From NCBI RefSeq assembly GCF_001439815.1, contig NZ_JYLM01000014.1, forward strand, positions 1 through 64,000: a stretch of DNA of 64,000 bases, given 5' to 3'. A program made the position numbers and the translations under genes. The stretch's first letter is position 1. Every line of letters starts with the position of its first letter. The notes beneath the pieces were generated by a model. That model did no database searches, was not told where the DNA came from, and worked only from the letters and a program-made list of their open reading frames with translations. This document shows, in pieces, positions 52,501-60,304 of the stretch. Source of the DNA: Pseudomonas orientalis. GTDB lineage: Bacteria; Pseudomonadota; Gammaproteobacteria; Pseudomonadales; Pseudomonadaceae.

Positions 52501-53421
52501 TTAGATGCCTTGTGGCGTCTCTTCGTCGCCGAGTGCTTCGATCAACGCCGGCAGGAATTCGCCGAAGGTCAGCATCATCAGGGTAAAGCTGGCGTCCAGT
52601 TGGCCCAGGGCTTCGTCGCCGCCGTCCTGTTCGGCCTGGTCCTGCAGCAGGTCCTCGAACTTCAGGCGCTTGACGGTCATCTTGTCGTCGAGCATGAAGG
52701 ACAGCTTGTCCTGCCAGGCCAGGGACAATTGGGTCACGACCTTGCCGGTGGTCAGGTGCAGCTGGATTTCTTCGCCGGTCAGGTCCTGGCGCTTGCAGCG
52801 CACGATCCCGCCGTCTTCATGGGTGTCGCGCAGCTCGCATTCGTCGAGCACGAAGAAGTCATCGGCCGGTTTCTGGGTGGTGACCCAGTCGGTCATGATC
52901 GCCGTCGGTGCGGTTTTGACGGTCAGTGGGCGAACGGGCAGGGTGCCGATCACTTCGCGCAGGGTGGAGAGCAGGTCTTCCGCGCGTTTCGGGCTGGCCG
53001 AGTTCACCAGGATCAGGCCCTGTTTCGGCGCGATGGCGGCGAAGGTCGACGAACGACGAATGAAGGCGCGTGGCAGGAAGGCCTGGATGATTTCATCCTT
53101 GATCTGGTCGCGTTCCTTTTTATAGACCTTGCGCATTTGCTCGGCCTCGATCTCCTCGACCTTCTCTTTGACTGCATCACGCACAACGCTGCCCGGCAGG
53201 ATGCGTTCTTCCTTGCGCGCGGCGATCAGCAGGAAATCCCCGCTGACGTGGACCAGGGGTGCGTCTTCACCTTTACCAAAAGGCGCGACGAAACCGTAAG
53301 TGGTCAGTTCCTGGCTTGCGCACGGGCGCGCCAGTTTAGTGGCCATGGCCGCTTCCAACGCCTCGGCATCAACAGGCAGATCTTGGGTCAGGCGATAGAT
53401 AAGCAGGTTCTTGAACCACAT
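52501..53421 (-). CDS. rdgC: Recombination-associated protein RdgC
   Basis: RdgC is a ring-shaped DNA-binding protein that restrains RecA-dependent recombination on the nucleoid. The 306-residue protein starts MWFKNLLIYRLTQDLP and has the family features YGFVAPFGKGEDAPLVHV, EERILPGSVVRDAVKEKV and RRSSTFAAIAPKQGLILVNS. ATG 53421 was chosen over an upstream in-frame ATG at 53445 on family length (about 300). The context (Val and Asp tRNA genes upstream) matches the P. aeruginosa region. Confidence 0.95.
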   Translation of the reverse strand: MWFKNLLIYRLTQDLPVDAEALEAAMATKLARPCASQELTTYGFVAPFGKGEDAPLVHVSGDFLLIAARKEERILPGSVVRDAVKEKVEEIEAEQMRKVYKKERDQIKDEIIQAFLPRAFIRRSSTFAAIAPKQGLILVNSASPKRAEDLLSTLREVIGTLPVRPLTVKTAPTAIMTDWVTTQKPADDFFVLDECELRDTHEDGGIVRCKRQDLTGEEIQLHLTTGKVVTQLSLAWQDKLSFMLDDKMTVKRLKFEDLLQDQAEQDGGDEALGQLDASFTLMMLTFGEFLPALIEALGDEETPQGI

Positions 53422-53531
53422 GGGGTGAGTCTCTCCTCTATACAAAGGGGGGCATTATTCTCTTGATCACGCCGCAGGCCAACCCTGCGTAAGCCATTGG
53501 AAGGGCTGAAAAAAAAGATTTAAGAAAGTGC

Positions 53532-53560
53532 TTGCCAGAGCTGGGAGCGCTCCGTAGAAT
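53532..53560 (+). promoter_or_regulatory. Sigma-70 promoter of the first Val-Asp tRNA pair
   Basis: TTGCCA (53532-53537), 17 nt, TAGAAT (53555-53560) and the discriminator GCGCGCC have the same -10/discriminator block as the Glu-Gly tRNA promoter at 24299. The GC-rich discriminator suggests stringent control. Confidence 0.75.
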
Positions 53561-53580
53561 GCGCGCCACACCGAAACGAA

Positions 53581-53656
53581 GGGTGATTAGCTCAGCTGGG
53601 AGAGCATCTGCCTTACAAGCAGAGGGTCGGCGGTTCGATCCCGTCATCACCCACCA
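53581..53656 (+). tRNA. tRNA-Val (TAC), copy 1
   Basis: This is a 76-nt cloverleaf: acceptor GGGTGAT / ATCACCC, anticodon TAC in CCTTACAAG, T-loop GGTTCGATCCC and an encoded CCA. Confidence 0.95.
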
Positions 53657-53675
53657 TTCGCTTCAAGTGTTACGC

Positions 53676-53752
53676 GCAGCGGTAGTTCAGTCGGTTAGAA
53701 TACCGGCCTGTCACGCCGGGGGTCGCGGGTTCGAGTCCCGTCCGCTGCGCCA
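53676..53752 (+). tRNA. tRNA-Asp (GTC), copy 1
   Basis: This is a 77-nt cloverleaf: acceptor GCAGCGG / CCGCTGC, discriminator G, anticodon GTC in CTGTCACG and an encoded CCA, 19 nt after tRNA-Val. Confidence 0.95.
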
Positions 53753-53793
53753 TATTCGGTAACCTGGAACGCTGAACGCCATGTCACCACAGG

Positions 53794-53819
53794 AAGCCCG
53801 CTCATTGAGCGGGCTTTTT
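53794..53819 (+). terminator. Intrinsic terminator, first Val-Asp pair
   Basis: AAGCCCGCTC, loop ATT, GAGCGGGCTT and a T-run follow tRNA-Asp copy 1. Confidence 0.92.
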
Positions 53820-53904
53820 ATTGTCCGAAATACGGAAAAAACTCGTGCGGTAAACTTTTTTTAAATAAAGTACATTTAAATCAAGACATTACGAATTTTT
53901 GATG

Positions 53905-53910
53905 TATGAT
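53905..53910 (+). promoter_or_regulatory. Candidate -10 of second Val-Asp tRNA promoter
   Basis: TATGAT is followed by GCGCCC, in the same position relative to the tRNA as TAGAAT of copy 1. The corresponding -35 window (53882-53887) is poor. The preceding 50 bp are very AT-rich, unlike copy 1, so this promoter may rely on an UP-like element. Confidence 0.45.
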
Positions 53911-53929
53911 GCGCCCACACCGAAACGAA

Positions 53930-54005
53930 GGGTGATTAGCTCAGCTGGGAGAGCATCTGCCTTACAAGCAGAGGGTCGGCGGTTCGATCCCGTCATCACC
54001 CACCA
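53930..54005 (+). tRNA. tRNA-Val (TAC), copy 2
   Basis: The sequence is identical to tRNA-Val copy 1. Confidence 0.95.
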
Positions 54006-54024
54006 TTCGCTTCATGTGTTACGC

Positions 54025-54101
54025 GCAGCGGTAGTTCAGTCGGTTAGAATACCGGCCTGTCACGCCGGGGGTCGCGGGTTCGAGTCCCGTCCGCTGCGCC
54101 A
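54025..54101 (+). tRNA. tRNA-Asp (GTC), copy 2
   Basis: The sequence is identical to tRNA-Asp copy 1, with 19 nt after tRNA-Val copy 2. Confidence 0.95.
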
Positions 54102-54142
54102 TATTCGGCAACCTGGAACACTGAACGCCAGGTCACCAAAAG

Positions 54143-54168
54143 AAGCCCGCTCATTGAGCGGGCTTTTT
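54143..54168 (+). terminator. Intrinsic terminator, second Val-Asp pair
   Basis: It has the same stem as the first terminator (AAGCCCGCTC / GAGCGGGCTT) followed by TTTTCTT. It also faces the end of the convergent DAO gene 37 bp away. Confidence 0.9.
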
Positions 54169-54204
54169 CTTGCCTGCGATTTGCCGCGCTTGCTCAGCGC
54201 AGGC

Positions 54205-55530
54205 TCAGAAATCCGCCACCTTGCCCCACGCAGACGATTGAAAACGGTCCGGGTGATAGGGGCGCGGATCAACGATAGGCGCCATGCCGCTGACGATATC
54301 GGCAATCAAATGTCCGGCACCCGGGCCGATACCGAAGCCATGCCCGCTGAACCCCGCCGCCAATATCAGACCGGGCAGGCTGGCCATTTCGCCGATACCG
54401 GGGACGCCATCGGGCGTGCTGTCCACATAACCGGCCCAGGCCGCCTGAATCGAGGTTTCCTTCAGTGCCGGCACCAGTTCCACGGCACGCTTGTAGGTCA
54501 GCGCGACTGCCGAGGCGTCGGCGCGCGGGTCGAGAATTCGCATTTTTTCCATCGGCGTCGGCTGGTCCAGGCGCCAGCGCTTGAAGCTTTCGTGACCTGC
54601 GCGCCAGCCCTCCAGCCCGCCCGGCGCGAGGTTGCGCCAGCGACGTTGGAACATCGGCAGAAATTGCGTGGAGAAGCCCAGCAACTGCGGCGTAATGTCG
54701 ACTCGCCCGCGCCCGCTGATCGCCAGGGTATAGCTGCCGTCGGCGCGGCGCGTCATGGAAGCGCCGGTGGTGTGTAAGGCACTGGGGATTTCCTCAAGGG
54801 GGGCCGACACCGAGAGCACCGTCTGGCGAATCGTCGCCTGGGGAAACCGGATGCCGTATTGACGACAGAACGAAGAGGCCCAGGCGCCTGCTGCAAGCAC
54901 CGCGAGCCGGGTGCGGATCGTGCCTTTTTCCGTGACCACCGCCGACAGTCGACCGCCTTCGGTCTCGACCCCACGCACGGCGCACTCCTGATGTACCGTG
55001 CTGCCCAGGGCCATGATGGCGCGTGCGACTGCCGGCGCGGCGCGGGAAGGGTCCGCGGTACCGTCGGAGGGGGCAAAGACGCCGCCTTTCCACGGCTTGC
55101 CGGTGGCCCTGCCGCGCTCGGCGGCCTGTTCGGCGCTGAGCATATGCGTTTGCACGTTGACCGTTCGGGCAAACTCGCCCCAGCGCGCCCAGCCTTCCAG
55201 TTCCTTCTCATCGTTGCTCAGGTAAAGCAGGCCGCACCGCGTGAAGCCTGTCTGCTCGCCTGTCTGCGCAGCAAACTGCTCCCACAGTTCCAGGCTTTTG
55301 GTGGCCATCGGCAGCTCACGCGCATCGCGGTTCTGCTGACGGCACCAGCCCCAATTGCGGCTTGATTGCTCTGCGCCTATGCGGCCCTTCTCGACCAGGG
55401 CGACCTTCATGCCGCGCCTAGCCAGGAAGTAGGCGGTAAACGCGCCGATAATGCCGCCGCCGATCACCACCACGTCAGCGTCTGTCGGCAGGTCGGGGGA
55501 GGAGTGCACGGGAATCAAGGGTGCTGGCAT
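54205..55530 (-). CDS. FAD-dependent amine/D-amino acid oxidase-type oxidoreductase (DAO)
   Basis: The product has about 441 residues from ATG 55530, which has GGAAG 9 nt upstream; 55554 is an alternative. The N-terminal Rossmann motif VVVIGGGIIGAFTAYFLARRG binds FAD. SSRNWGWCRQQNRD follows at the position where many DAO-family deaminating oxidases carry a conserved loop. The C-terminal GYVDSTPDGVPGIGE and GFSGHGFGIGPGAGHL complete the flavin site. It probably oxidises a secondary or primary amine, giving an aldehyde or keto acid. The aldehyde dehydrogenase gene directly upstream could take the product. Confidence 0.88.
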   Translation of the reverse strand: MPAPLIPVHSSPDLPTDADVVVIGGGIIGAFTAYFLARRGMKVALVEKGRIGAEQSSRNWGWCRQQNRDARELPMATKSLELWEQFAAQTGEQTGFTRCGLLYLSNDEKELEGWARWGEFARTVNVQTHMLSAEQAAERGRATGKPWKGGVFAPSDGTADPSRAAPAVARAIMALGSTVHQECAVRGVETEGGRLSAVVTEKGTIRTRLAVLAAGAWASSFCRQYGIRFPQATIRQTVLSVSAPLEEIPSALHTTGASMTRRADGSYTLAISGRGRVDITPQLLGFSTQFLPMFQRRWRNLAPGGLEGWRAGHESFKRWRLDQPTPMEKMRILDPRADASAVALTYKRAVELVPALKETSIQAAWAGYVDSTPDGVPGIGEMASLPGLILAAGFSGHGFGIGPGAGHLIADIVSGMAPIVDPRPYHPDRFQSSAWGKVADF

Positions 55531-55611
55531 GTACTGGGCTTCCGTATGGGTCATAGCAGTTATAGATGACAGGCTATTGCGGCCACAGCAGGCCGTGGAC
55601 CTCGTCACAGG

Positions 55612-57075
55612 TCATTCGCCAAACCCGATAATGGCTTTGGTTTCCAGATATTCCTCGAACCCCTGCACGCCATATTCACGGCCATTGCCGGAGCGCTTGT
55701 AGCCGCCAAACGGTGCCATCGGGTTCCAGGCCGGGTGGTTCAGGTGCACCTGGCCTGCACGTATGCGTGAGGCCACTGCCCGCGCCAGTTGAAGGTCGCG
55801 GCCCTGCACATGGGCGCCGAGCCCGTAGACCGTGTCATTGGCAATCGCGACCGCCTGGTCCACGCTTTCATAGGCAAGGATGCACAGCACCGGGCCGAAT
55901 ATTTCTTCCTGGGCGATGCGCATGGCGCTGGCCACCTCGGAAAAAACCGTGGGTCGGGTATAGAAACCGGTGGCAAAACCCGCCACTCGCCCAGGTCCAC
56001 CGCATACCAGCCTGGCACCTTCGTCGAGGCCGACCTGAATCATGGCCTGCACGCGATCGAACTGCGCTTGATTGGCAATCGGGCCCAGCTGGGTGTCTTG
56101 CGATTGCGGGTCGCCGACGATAAGTGCATTGGCGGTTGCCGCAGCCAGGGCTTCGACCTCGGCCAGGCGGTCTTTTGGCACGATCATTCGCGTCGGCGCA
56201 CTGCACGACTGGCCGACGTTGCGAAACGCCGACATCACCCCCAGCGGCACAGCCTTGGCAAAATCAGCGTCGGGCAGCAGCACGTTCGGGGACTTGCCGC
56301 CCAGCTCCTGGGTGACACGCTTGACCGTCGGCGCGGCCGCTTGTGCAACCAGCGCGCCTGCTCGGTTGGAGCCGGTGATGGAAATCATGTCGATATCCGG
56401 ATGTGCCGCCATGGCCGCACCCACCTCGGCGCCGCTGCCGTTCACCAGGTTGAACACGCCGGGCGGCAGGCCAGCATCATGGACCAGTTGGGCAAACAGC
56501 AGGGCGCTCAAGGGTGACAGTTCGCTGGGTTTCAACACCACGGTGCAGCCAGCGGCGATGGCCGGCGCCACTTTCGCGGTGATCTGGTACAGCGGCCAGT
56601 TCCACGGCGTGATCAGACCGCACACGCCGATTGGCTCGCGCTCGATGGCCGTGCCGCGTTCGACGGTCTGGAAGCGATAGCTGGACAGCACATCACGGGC
56701 GACCCGCACGTGTTCGGCCGCCAGCGGCACCTGCATCGCCCGTGCGAAGCCGATGGCCGCGCCCATTTCCAGGCAGAGCGCCTGCGCCAATTGCTCGGTG
56801 CGCTCGAGGATCAGCGCGTGGATTTTTCCCAGCACCTGCGCTCTTGCAGCGACGGGGGTCGCAGACCAACCGGCAAACGCTGCGCGTGCGGCGGCGACGG
56901 CCCGCTCGACATCCTCGGCAGAGCCTCGCGCGACCTGGGCAACCACCTGCTCAGTGGCCGGATCGATCACCGGCAAACTGGCCGCAATCGCCGGGTGCAC
57001 CCAGCGGCCGTCGATGTAAAACTGCTGGGACGTCTGCCGGTCAAGGCTGTCGCTGATCGCTGGGTATGTGGTCAT
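55612..57075 (-). CDS. NAD(P)-dependent aldehyde dehydrogenase
   Basis: This 487-residue ALDH superfamily enzyme has catalytic Cys in NVGQSCSAPTRM, general-base Glu in TQELGGKSPN, the catalytic Asn region TPWNWPLYQI and the NAD-binding GSNRAGALVAQ. It should oxidise an aldehyde to its acid in the cytosol. It lies upstream of the DAO gene on the same strand (81-bp gap to ATG 55530, shorter to 55554), so the amine to aldehyde to acid order is natural. Its aldehyde cannot be named from sequence. Confidence 0.92.
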   Translation of the reverse strand: MTTYPAISDSLDRQTSQQFYIDGRWVHPAIAASLPVIDPATEQVVAQVARGSAEDVERAVAAARAAFAGWSATPVAARAQVLGKIHALILERTEQLAQALCLEMGAAIGFARAMQVPLAAEHVRVARDVLSSYRFQTVERGTAIEREPIGVCGLITPWNWPLYQITAKVAPAIAAGCTVVLKPSELSPLSALLFAQLVHDAGLPPGVFNLVNGSGAEVGAAMAAHPDIDMISITGSNRAGALVAQAAAPTVKRVTQELGGKSPNVLLPDADFAKAVPLGVMSAFRNVGQSCSAPTRMIVPKDRLAEVEALAAATANALIVGDPQSQDTQLGPIANQAQFDRVQAMIQVGLDEGARLVCGGPGRVAGFATGFYTRPTVFSEVASAMRIAQEEIFGPVLCILAYESVDQAVAIANDTVYGLGAHVQGRDLQLARAVASRIRAGQVHLNHPAWNPMAPFGGYKRSGNGREYGVQGFEEYLETKAIIGFGE

Positions 57076-57237
57076 TCAAATGGCTTCCTGGCGCGGTAAT
57101 AGGCGCTGTGCACAGCTTGGTCCGACGCTTCACTAAGCTAGCAAAAGGTGTCAGTGGGAAAATGCCGTTATTCAACCCGGCAAGGGATAATCTGCTGAAT
57201 CCGGCCGGCAGGCGGTGTGCCTCAGCTGATCGCTCGG

Positions 57238-57265
57238 GTCACCAGCGCAAACAGGCGCTGGTGAC
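57238..57265 (-). terminator. Perfect 11-bp hairpin between cupin and ALDH genes
   Basis: GTCACCAGCGC and GCGCTGGTGAC flank a 6-nt loop, 35 nt after the cupin stop. There is no T-run. It could end the GNAT-cupin transcript or lie in the ALDH leader. Confidence 0.5.
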
Positions 57266-57299
57266 GTTTCCTGGAAGAGGCGCTGAAAGCCTGACGGCT

Positions 57300-58013
57300 T
57301 TATTGCACGGCGTAGACCTTGCGCACATACACCGTGCTGGTCCAGGCGCACGGCGCGCCTTTGGCCACGAACACCGTGTCCCCGGTATTGACCGTGACCT
57401 CGCCGCCCTCGTTGTCTTGCAGGGTGACGCTGCCTTCGAGCAGGTGCATCAATTCATGCAATGGGTGCGGGCGGCCGTGGCGGGCATAGGGCGTTGAATC
57501 CCAGATGCCGATGCGCAGCCCGGTAACCGCATCGTCGAACAGGTTGAGCGCGCGGCACTGTGGAGCGGGACCGATCAGAATTCCTGGGTCCGGTGCGGCG
57601 GACGGGTTGAGCGAGGTGTACGGTTCGAGCAGGGTCAGGCCGGCGCGGGTGGGGGCATCGGTCTGGTCGACAGCGCAGAACGCCCATTGGCTGCCCGCGC
57701 TCGCCTGCACCGTCAGGCGCGTGCCACGGCCGATCACGGCGCTGGCGCCGACACCCAATTGCAGCGTCTGTTGCGCACTGCTGAGTACGACGTGACCGGC
57801 GTGCACCACCAGGGTTTCGCTGTGGGGGAAGTCTTCGATCACGGCTTCGCCGCTCAAGCACACCCGACCTGCGGACACGCCATCGTCGCCCCGCCAGGCG
57901 AGCTCGCGACAGTCGCCGAAGGGGTCCTGCACGCTCGAAGCGCCGGTGCTGAAAACGCTGGCAACGCGACTGCCGTCGGCGCGTGCCAACAGCAGGATAC
58001 GGGGAGATGACAT
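57300..58013 (-). CDS. Bicupin-like cupin protein
   Basis: The product has 237 residues from ATG 58013, with GGAG 8 nt upstream; a TTG at 58019 would add two residues. The C-terminal cupin barrel (about 165-235) contains RHGRPHPLHELMHLLEGSVTLQDNEGG, where His and Glu are the usual metal ligands, and GDTVFVAKGAPCAW. The N-terminal half (about 40-130) looks like a second, metal-less barrel. It could be a regulatory or isomerase-type cupin of the amine pathway. Its role is unknown. Confidence 0.78.
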   Translation of the reverse strand: MSSPRILLLARADGSRVASVFSTGASSVQDPFGDCRELAWRGDDGVSAGRVCLSGEAVIEDFPHSETLVVHAGHVVLSSAQQTLQLGVGASAVIGRGTRLTVQASAGSQWAFCAVDQTDAPTRAGLTLLEPYTSLNPSAAPDPGILIGPAPQCRALNLFDDAVTGLRIGIWDSTPYARHGRPHPLHELMHLLEGSVTLQDNEGGEVTVNTGDTVFVAKGAPCAWTSTVYVRKVYAVQ

Positions 58014-58035
58014 GGGCAATGCTCCGGTGGGAAAG

Positions 58036-58887
58036 TCAGCCGATCGCCTGGGTGATCAAGGCAAAGGGATATACGCCCTGGCTGGGCTGGGGCGGTGTGC
58101 CCAGGGCCATCTGCGCGACGCTGTCGACGCGCTTGAGGCCGGCGTCTTCCAGCCAGTCGCCGAGGCCGCAAGCCAGGGGAATGTCGATGCGTACAAAGGC
58201 GTCCGGCAGACGGGCCAGCAATGTGCCGATCAGATGCCGGGCCTGCTCGATGTTTTCGGCCACCACCGGGCCGATGCAGTGCCCACGGCCAAACTGTCGT
58301 AGCAGCGCGAAGCCGCGCAGTTGGCCGCCGCGCTCGATACCTACGGCGTGCTCTACCGCAAGCTCGCGCAGCACGTCACGGCGGTCCAGCCCGCTGGCGG
58401 CCTTGGCGAGCGCGAGCAGGGCGGTGTGGTCACTGGCGTCCAGCGCGCGGCAGGTCTGGCCCTCGGCCAACTCCGGCAGTGCGGGTACCTGCACCTGGCC
58501 CTGATGTTGTTGCACATGACCAAACTCGACAAAGCCCTGGCTGGCATACAACGGCGCACCGGCAAGGGTTGCGTTGAGGATCGGCGTGCGCGAACCGCAG
58601 GCGGCAATGGCCTGTTCCATCAAGCGCCGGCCGATGCCCTGGCCCTGGTAGTCATCGCTGACGATCACCAGGCCGATGCTGGCGTAATCGCCTTGGGGGC
58701 AGGTGAAGGCGCTACCGATCAGCCGCTCGCCGTCCATCACCACTAAACCGTCGCTGACGCGCTGCAACATCGCCCAGTCTTCCAGACGATGGGGCCACTT
58801 GAGTTGCACCGACAGCGCGTGGGCGGCGGGCACGTCGCTCACGGTCATTGGGCGGTAGGTATAAGAAGGGTGTGGCAGGGCGGACAT
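58036..58887 (-). CDS. Two-domain GNAT acetyltransferase
   Basis: This 283-residue protein has an N-terminal GNAT domain with GLVIVSDDYQGQGIGRRLMEQAI (the acetyl-CoA loop Q-x-x-G-x-G) and a C-terminal second GNAT-like half (about 150-280), the Acetyltransf_18 arrangement. GGAGG lies before the ATG. It is directly followed by the cupin gene (22 bp). It may acetylate an amine intermediate or protect against one; the substrate is unknown. Confidence 0.85.
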   Translation of the reverse strand: MSALPHPSYTYRPMTVSDVPAAHALSVQLKWPHRLEDWAMLQRVSDGLVVMDGERLIGSAFTCPQGDYASIGLVIVSDDYQGQGIGRRLMEQAIAACGSRTPILNATLAGAPLYASQGFVEFGHVQQHQGQVQVPALPELAEGQTCRALDASDHTALLALAKAASGLDRRDVLRELAVEHAVGIERGGQLRGFALLRQFGRGHCIGPVVAENIEQARHLIGTLLARLPDAFVRIDIPLACGLGDWLEDAGLKRVDSVAQMALGTPPQPSQGVYPFALITQAIG

Positions 58888-59119
58888 GGCGAGCCTCCAT
58901 AGAGTGGTATTTTTCAGCGCGAGGAGGGTTGTATCCCACCTGGTTCAAAGGCTGACAAGAGGGGCGTGGATATTCGGTAGATTCCTTGGGCTGTGAGGGG
59001 GTGGGGCCACAGGTACTACTTTATTTTTGTGGGGTGGCGGCAGTAAATGCCATGGGGTCTTTCGGACTGGGCGGCGGCCTTGGCCGCCGCCCAGGATGGC
59101 ATGCCGAACCCGGTTCAAC

Positions 59120-59150
59120 TGTGGGAGCTTGCTCCCGTGACGGTGTTTCA
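59120..59150. repeat. Short solitary REP variant
   Basis: GTGGGAGCTTGCTCCCGTGACGG has the REP layout with a shorter stem (GGGAGC/GCTCCC) than the other copies and no facing partner nearby. It appears to be a different REP subclass. Confidence 0.7.
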
Positions 59151-59186
59151 GCCGACAGCTACCCAACTGATGCGCCTCGGTCCAAA

Positions 59187-59276
59187 TGTGGGAGGGGGCT
59201 TGCCCCCGATAGCGGTAGATCAACCAACATCATTAGTTGCTGACAAACCGCCATCGGGGGCAAGCCCCCTCCCACC
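59187..59276. repeat. REPIN
   Basis: Two inverted REP halves lie across a loop of about 35 nt in the gap between the divergent GNAT and HAD genes. Confidence 0.9.
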
Positions 59277-59289
59277 TTTTTGATCAGCA

Positions 59290-59343
59290 GACATAAGGGC
59301 AGAACCCCTAGCGGCCATTACCGCAGAAACGGATAGGTACTCA
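59290..59343. repeat. Fragment of the long dispersed repeat
   Basis: TAAGGGCAGAACCCCTAGCGG continues into TTACCGCAGAAACGGATA and GGTACTC, matching the middle of the repeat copies at about 81-132 and 38066-38117. The flanking parts are absent. Confidence 0.75.
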
Positions 59344-59616
59344 ATACTTTCTGCCGCCCACACCCCCCATCCTTGAGCCCTGCTTCGCAAAAAGCCCACT
59401 TAAGGCGCATAAATACAGGCCCTGCCCAAGCCTGGCGCGCACCGCAAAGTCTGCTGAGCCCAGCCGTCAAAACGGTGGTTTGTATTGAGCGCAGGTCGTT
59501 TTAGACGGCATATGCTGAATTCACAGTGGTGTAATGAACCTGTGCTGCAACGAGGCCGACGCGCCGCCAGGGCAGTGAACGCTTGTCACATTCAACTGAC
59601 TTCAGGACCGCACTCC

Positions 59617-60285
59617 ATGAGCTTTCTTCGTCCCAAATACATCACGTTCGACTGCTACGGTACGCTGACCAACTTCCACATGGGTACCCTGACCCGCGAG
59701 CTGTTCGCAGACCGCATCAAGCCTGAACAGATGGACCAGTTCGTCAAGGATTTCTCGGCCTACCGTCTCGATCAGGTCATGGGTGACTGGCGCCCCTACG
59801 ATGAAGTTCTCAAGACCGCCCTGGCCCGCACCTGCAAGCGTTGGGGGATCGACTACCGCGAGGAAGGCCAGCTGTATTACGACGCGGTGCCGACCTGGGG
59901 TCCCCACGCGGACGTGCCGGCGGGTCTGTCGAAGATTGCCGATAAGATCCCCCTGGTGATTTTCTCCAATGCCAGCGACAGCCAGATCATGTCCAACGTC
60001 GACAAGCTCGGCGCGCCGTTCCACAAGGTGTTCACCGCCGAGCAGGCCCAGGCCTACAAACCGCGCCTGGCGGCCTTCGAATTCATGCTCGACAACCTCG
60101 GCTGCGGTCCGGAAGACATCTTGCATGTGTCCTCGAGTTTTCGTTACGACCTGATGCCGGCCCATGACATGAAGATCAAACACAAGGCGTTCGTTGCCCG
60201 TGGCCATGAAGTCCCGGGCAATGCCTTCTACGGTTACCAGCAGATCCCCGATATCGGTGGGCTGCCGGCGCTGGTCGGTCTGTAA
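59617..60285 (+). CDS. Haloacid dehalogenase-type hydrolase (HAD, type II-like)
   Basis: The product has 222 residues from ATG 59617 with AGGA upstream; the frame is open to 59485. HAD motif I YITFDCYGTLTNF carries the nucleophile Asp, motif II is VIFSNASDSQ, the Lys is in YKPRLAAFEFML and motif IV HVSSSFRYDLMPAHD. The overall form matches L-2-haloacid dehalogenase-like proteins, but many such genes in amine clusters do not have dehalogenase activity. It is followed 19 bp later by the PuuB-like oxidase gene. The substrate is uncertain. Confidence 0.88.
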   Translation: MSFLRPKYITFDCYGTLTNFHMGTLTRELFADRIKPEQMDQFVKDFSAYRLDQVMGDWRPYDEVLKTALARTCKRWGIDYREEGQLYYDAVPTWGPHADVPAGLSKIADKIPLVIFSNASDSQIMSNVDKLGAPFHKVFTAEQAQAYKPRLAAFEFMLDNLGCGPEDILHVSSSFRYDLMPAHDMKIKHKAFVARGHEVPGNAFYGYQQIPDIGGLPALVGL

Positions 60286-60304
60286 CGCACACAAGGGGCA
60301 CGAC

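Larger units (their letters stand above)
53915..54171 (+). repeat. Tandem copy of the Val-Asp tRNA unit
   Basis: 53915-54171 repeats 53566-53822 with a constant 349-bp offset and very few differences (for example CTTCAAGTG/CTTCATGTG). The unit spans the 5' leader, both tRNAs and the terminator. The spacer between copies (53823-53914) and the promoters differ. Confidence 0.9.
58888..59616. other. 729-bp intergenic region with repeats
   Basis: No convincing gene was seen on either strand. It holds a short solitary REP (about 59120-59150), a full REPIN (59187-59276) and a fragment of the long dispersed repeat (59290-59343). The last 150 bp before the HAD gene should hold its promoter, but none was recognised with confidence. 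Confidence 0.6.

Noticed and set aside
53566..54171. Attachment site of an integrative island at the duplicated tRNAs
   Set aside because: The duplication includes whole tRNA units and terminators rather than a 3' tRNA fragment, and no integrase or change of composition follows.
53532..54305. Small ORFs across the tRNA genes
   Set aside because: They read through tRNA-Val and tRNA-Asp sequences and repeat with the duplication; they are not coding.
59380..59616. Sigma-54 promoter before the HAD gene
   Set aside because: TGGC...GCA-like bases exist near 59430, but the GG-GC spacing is 8 rather than 10 nt.
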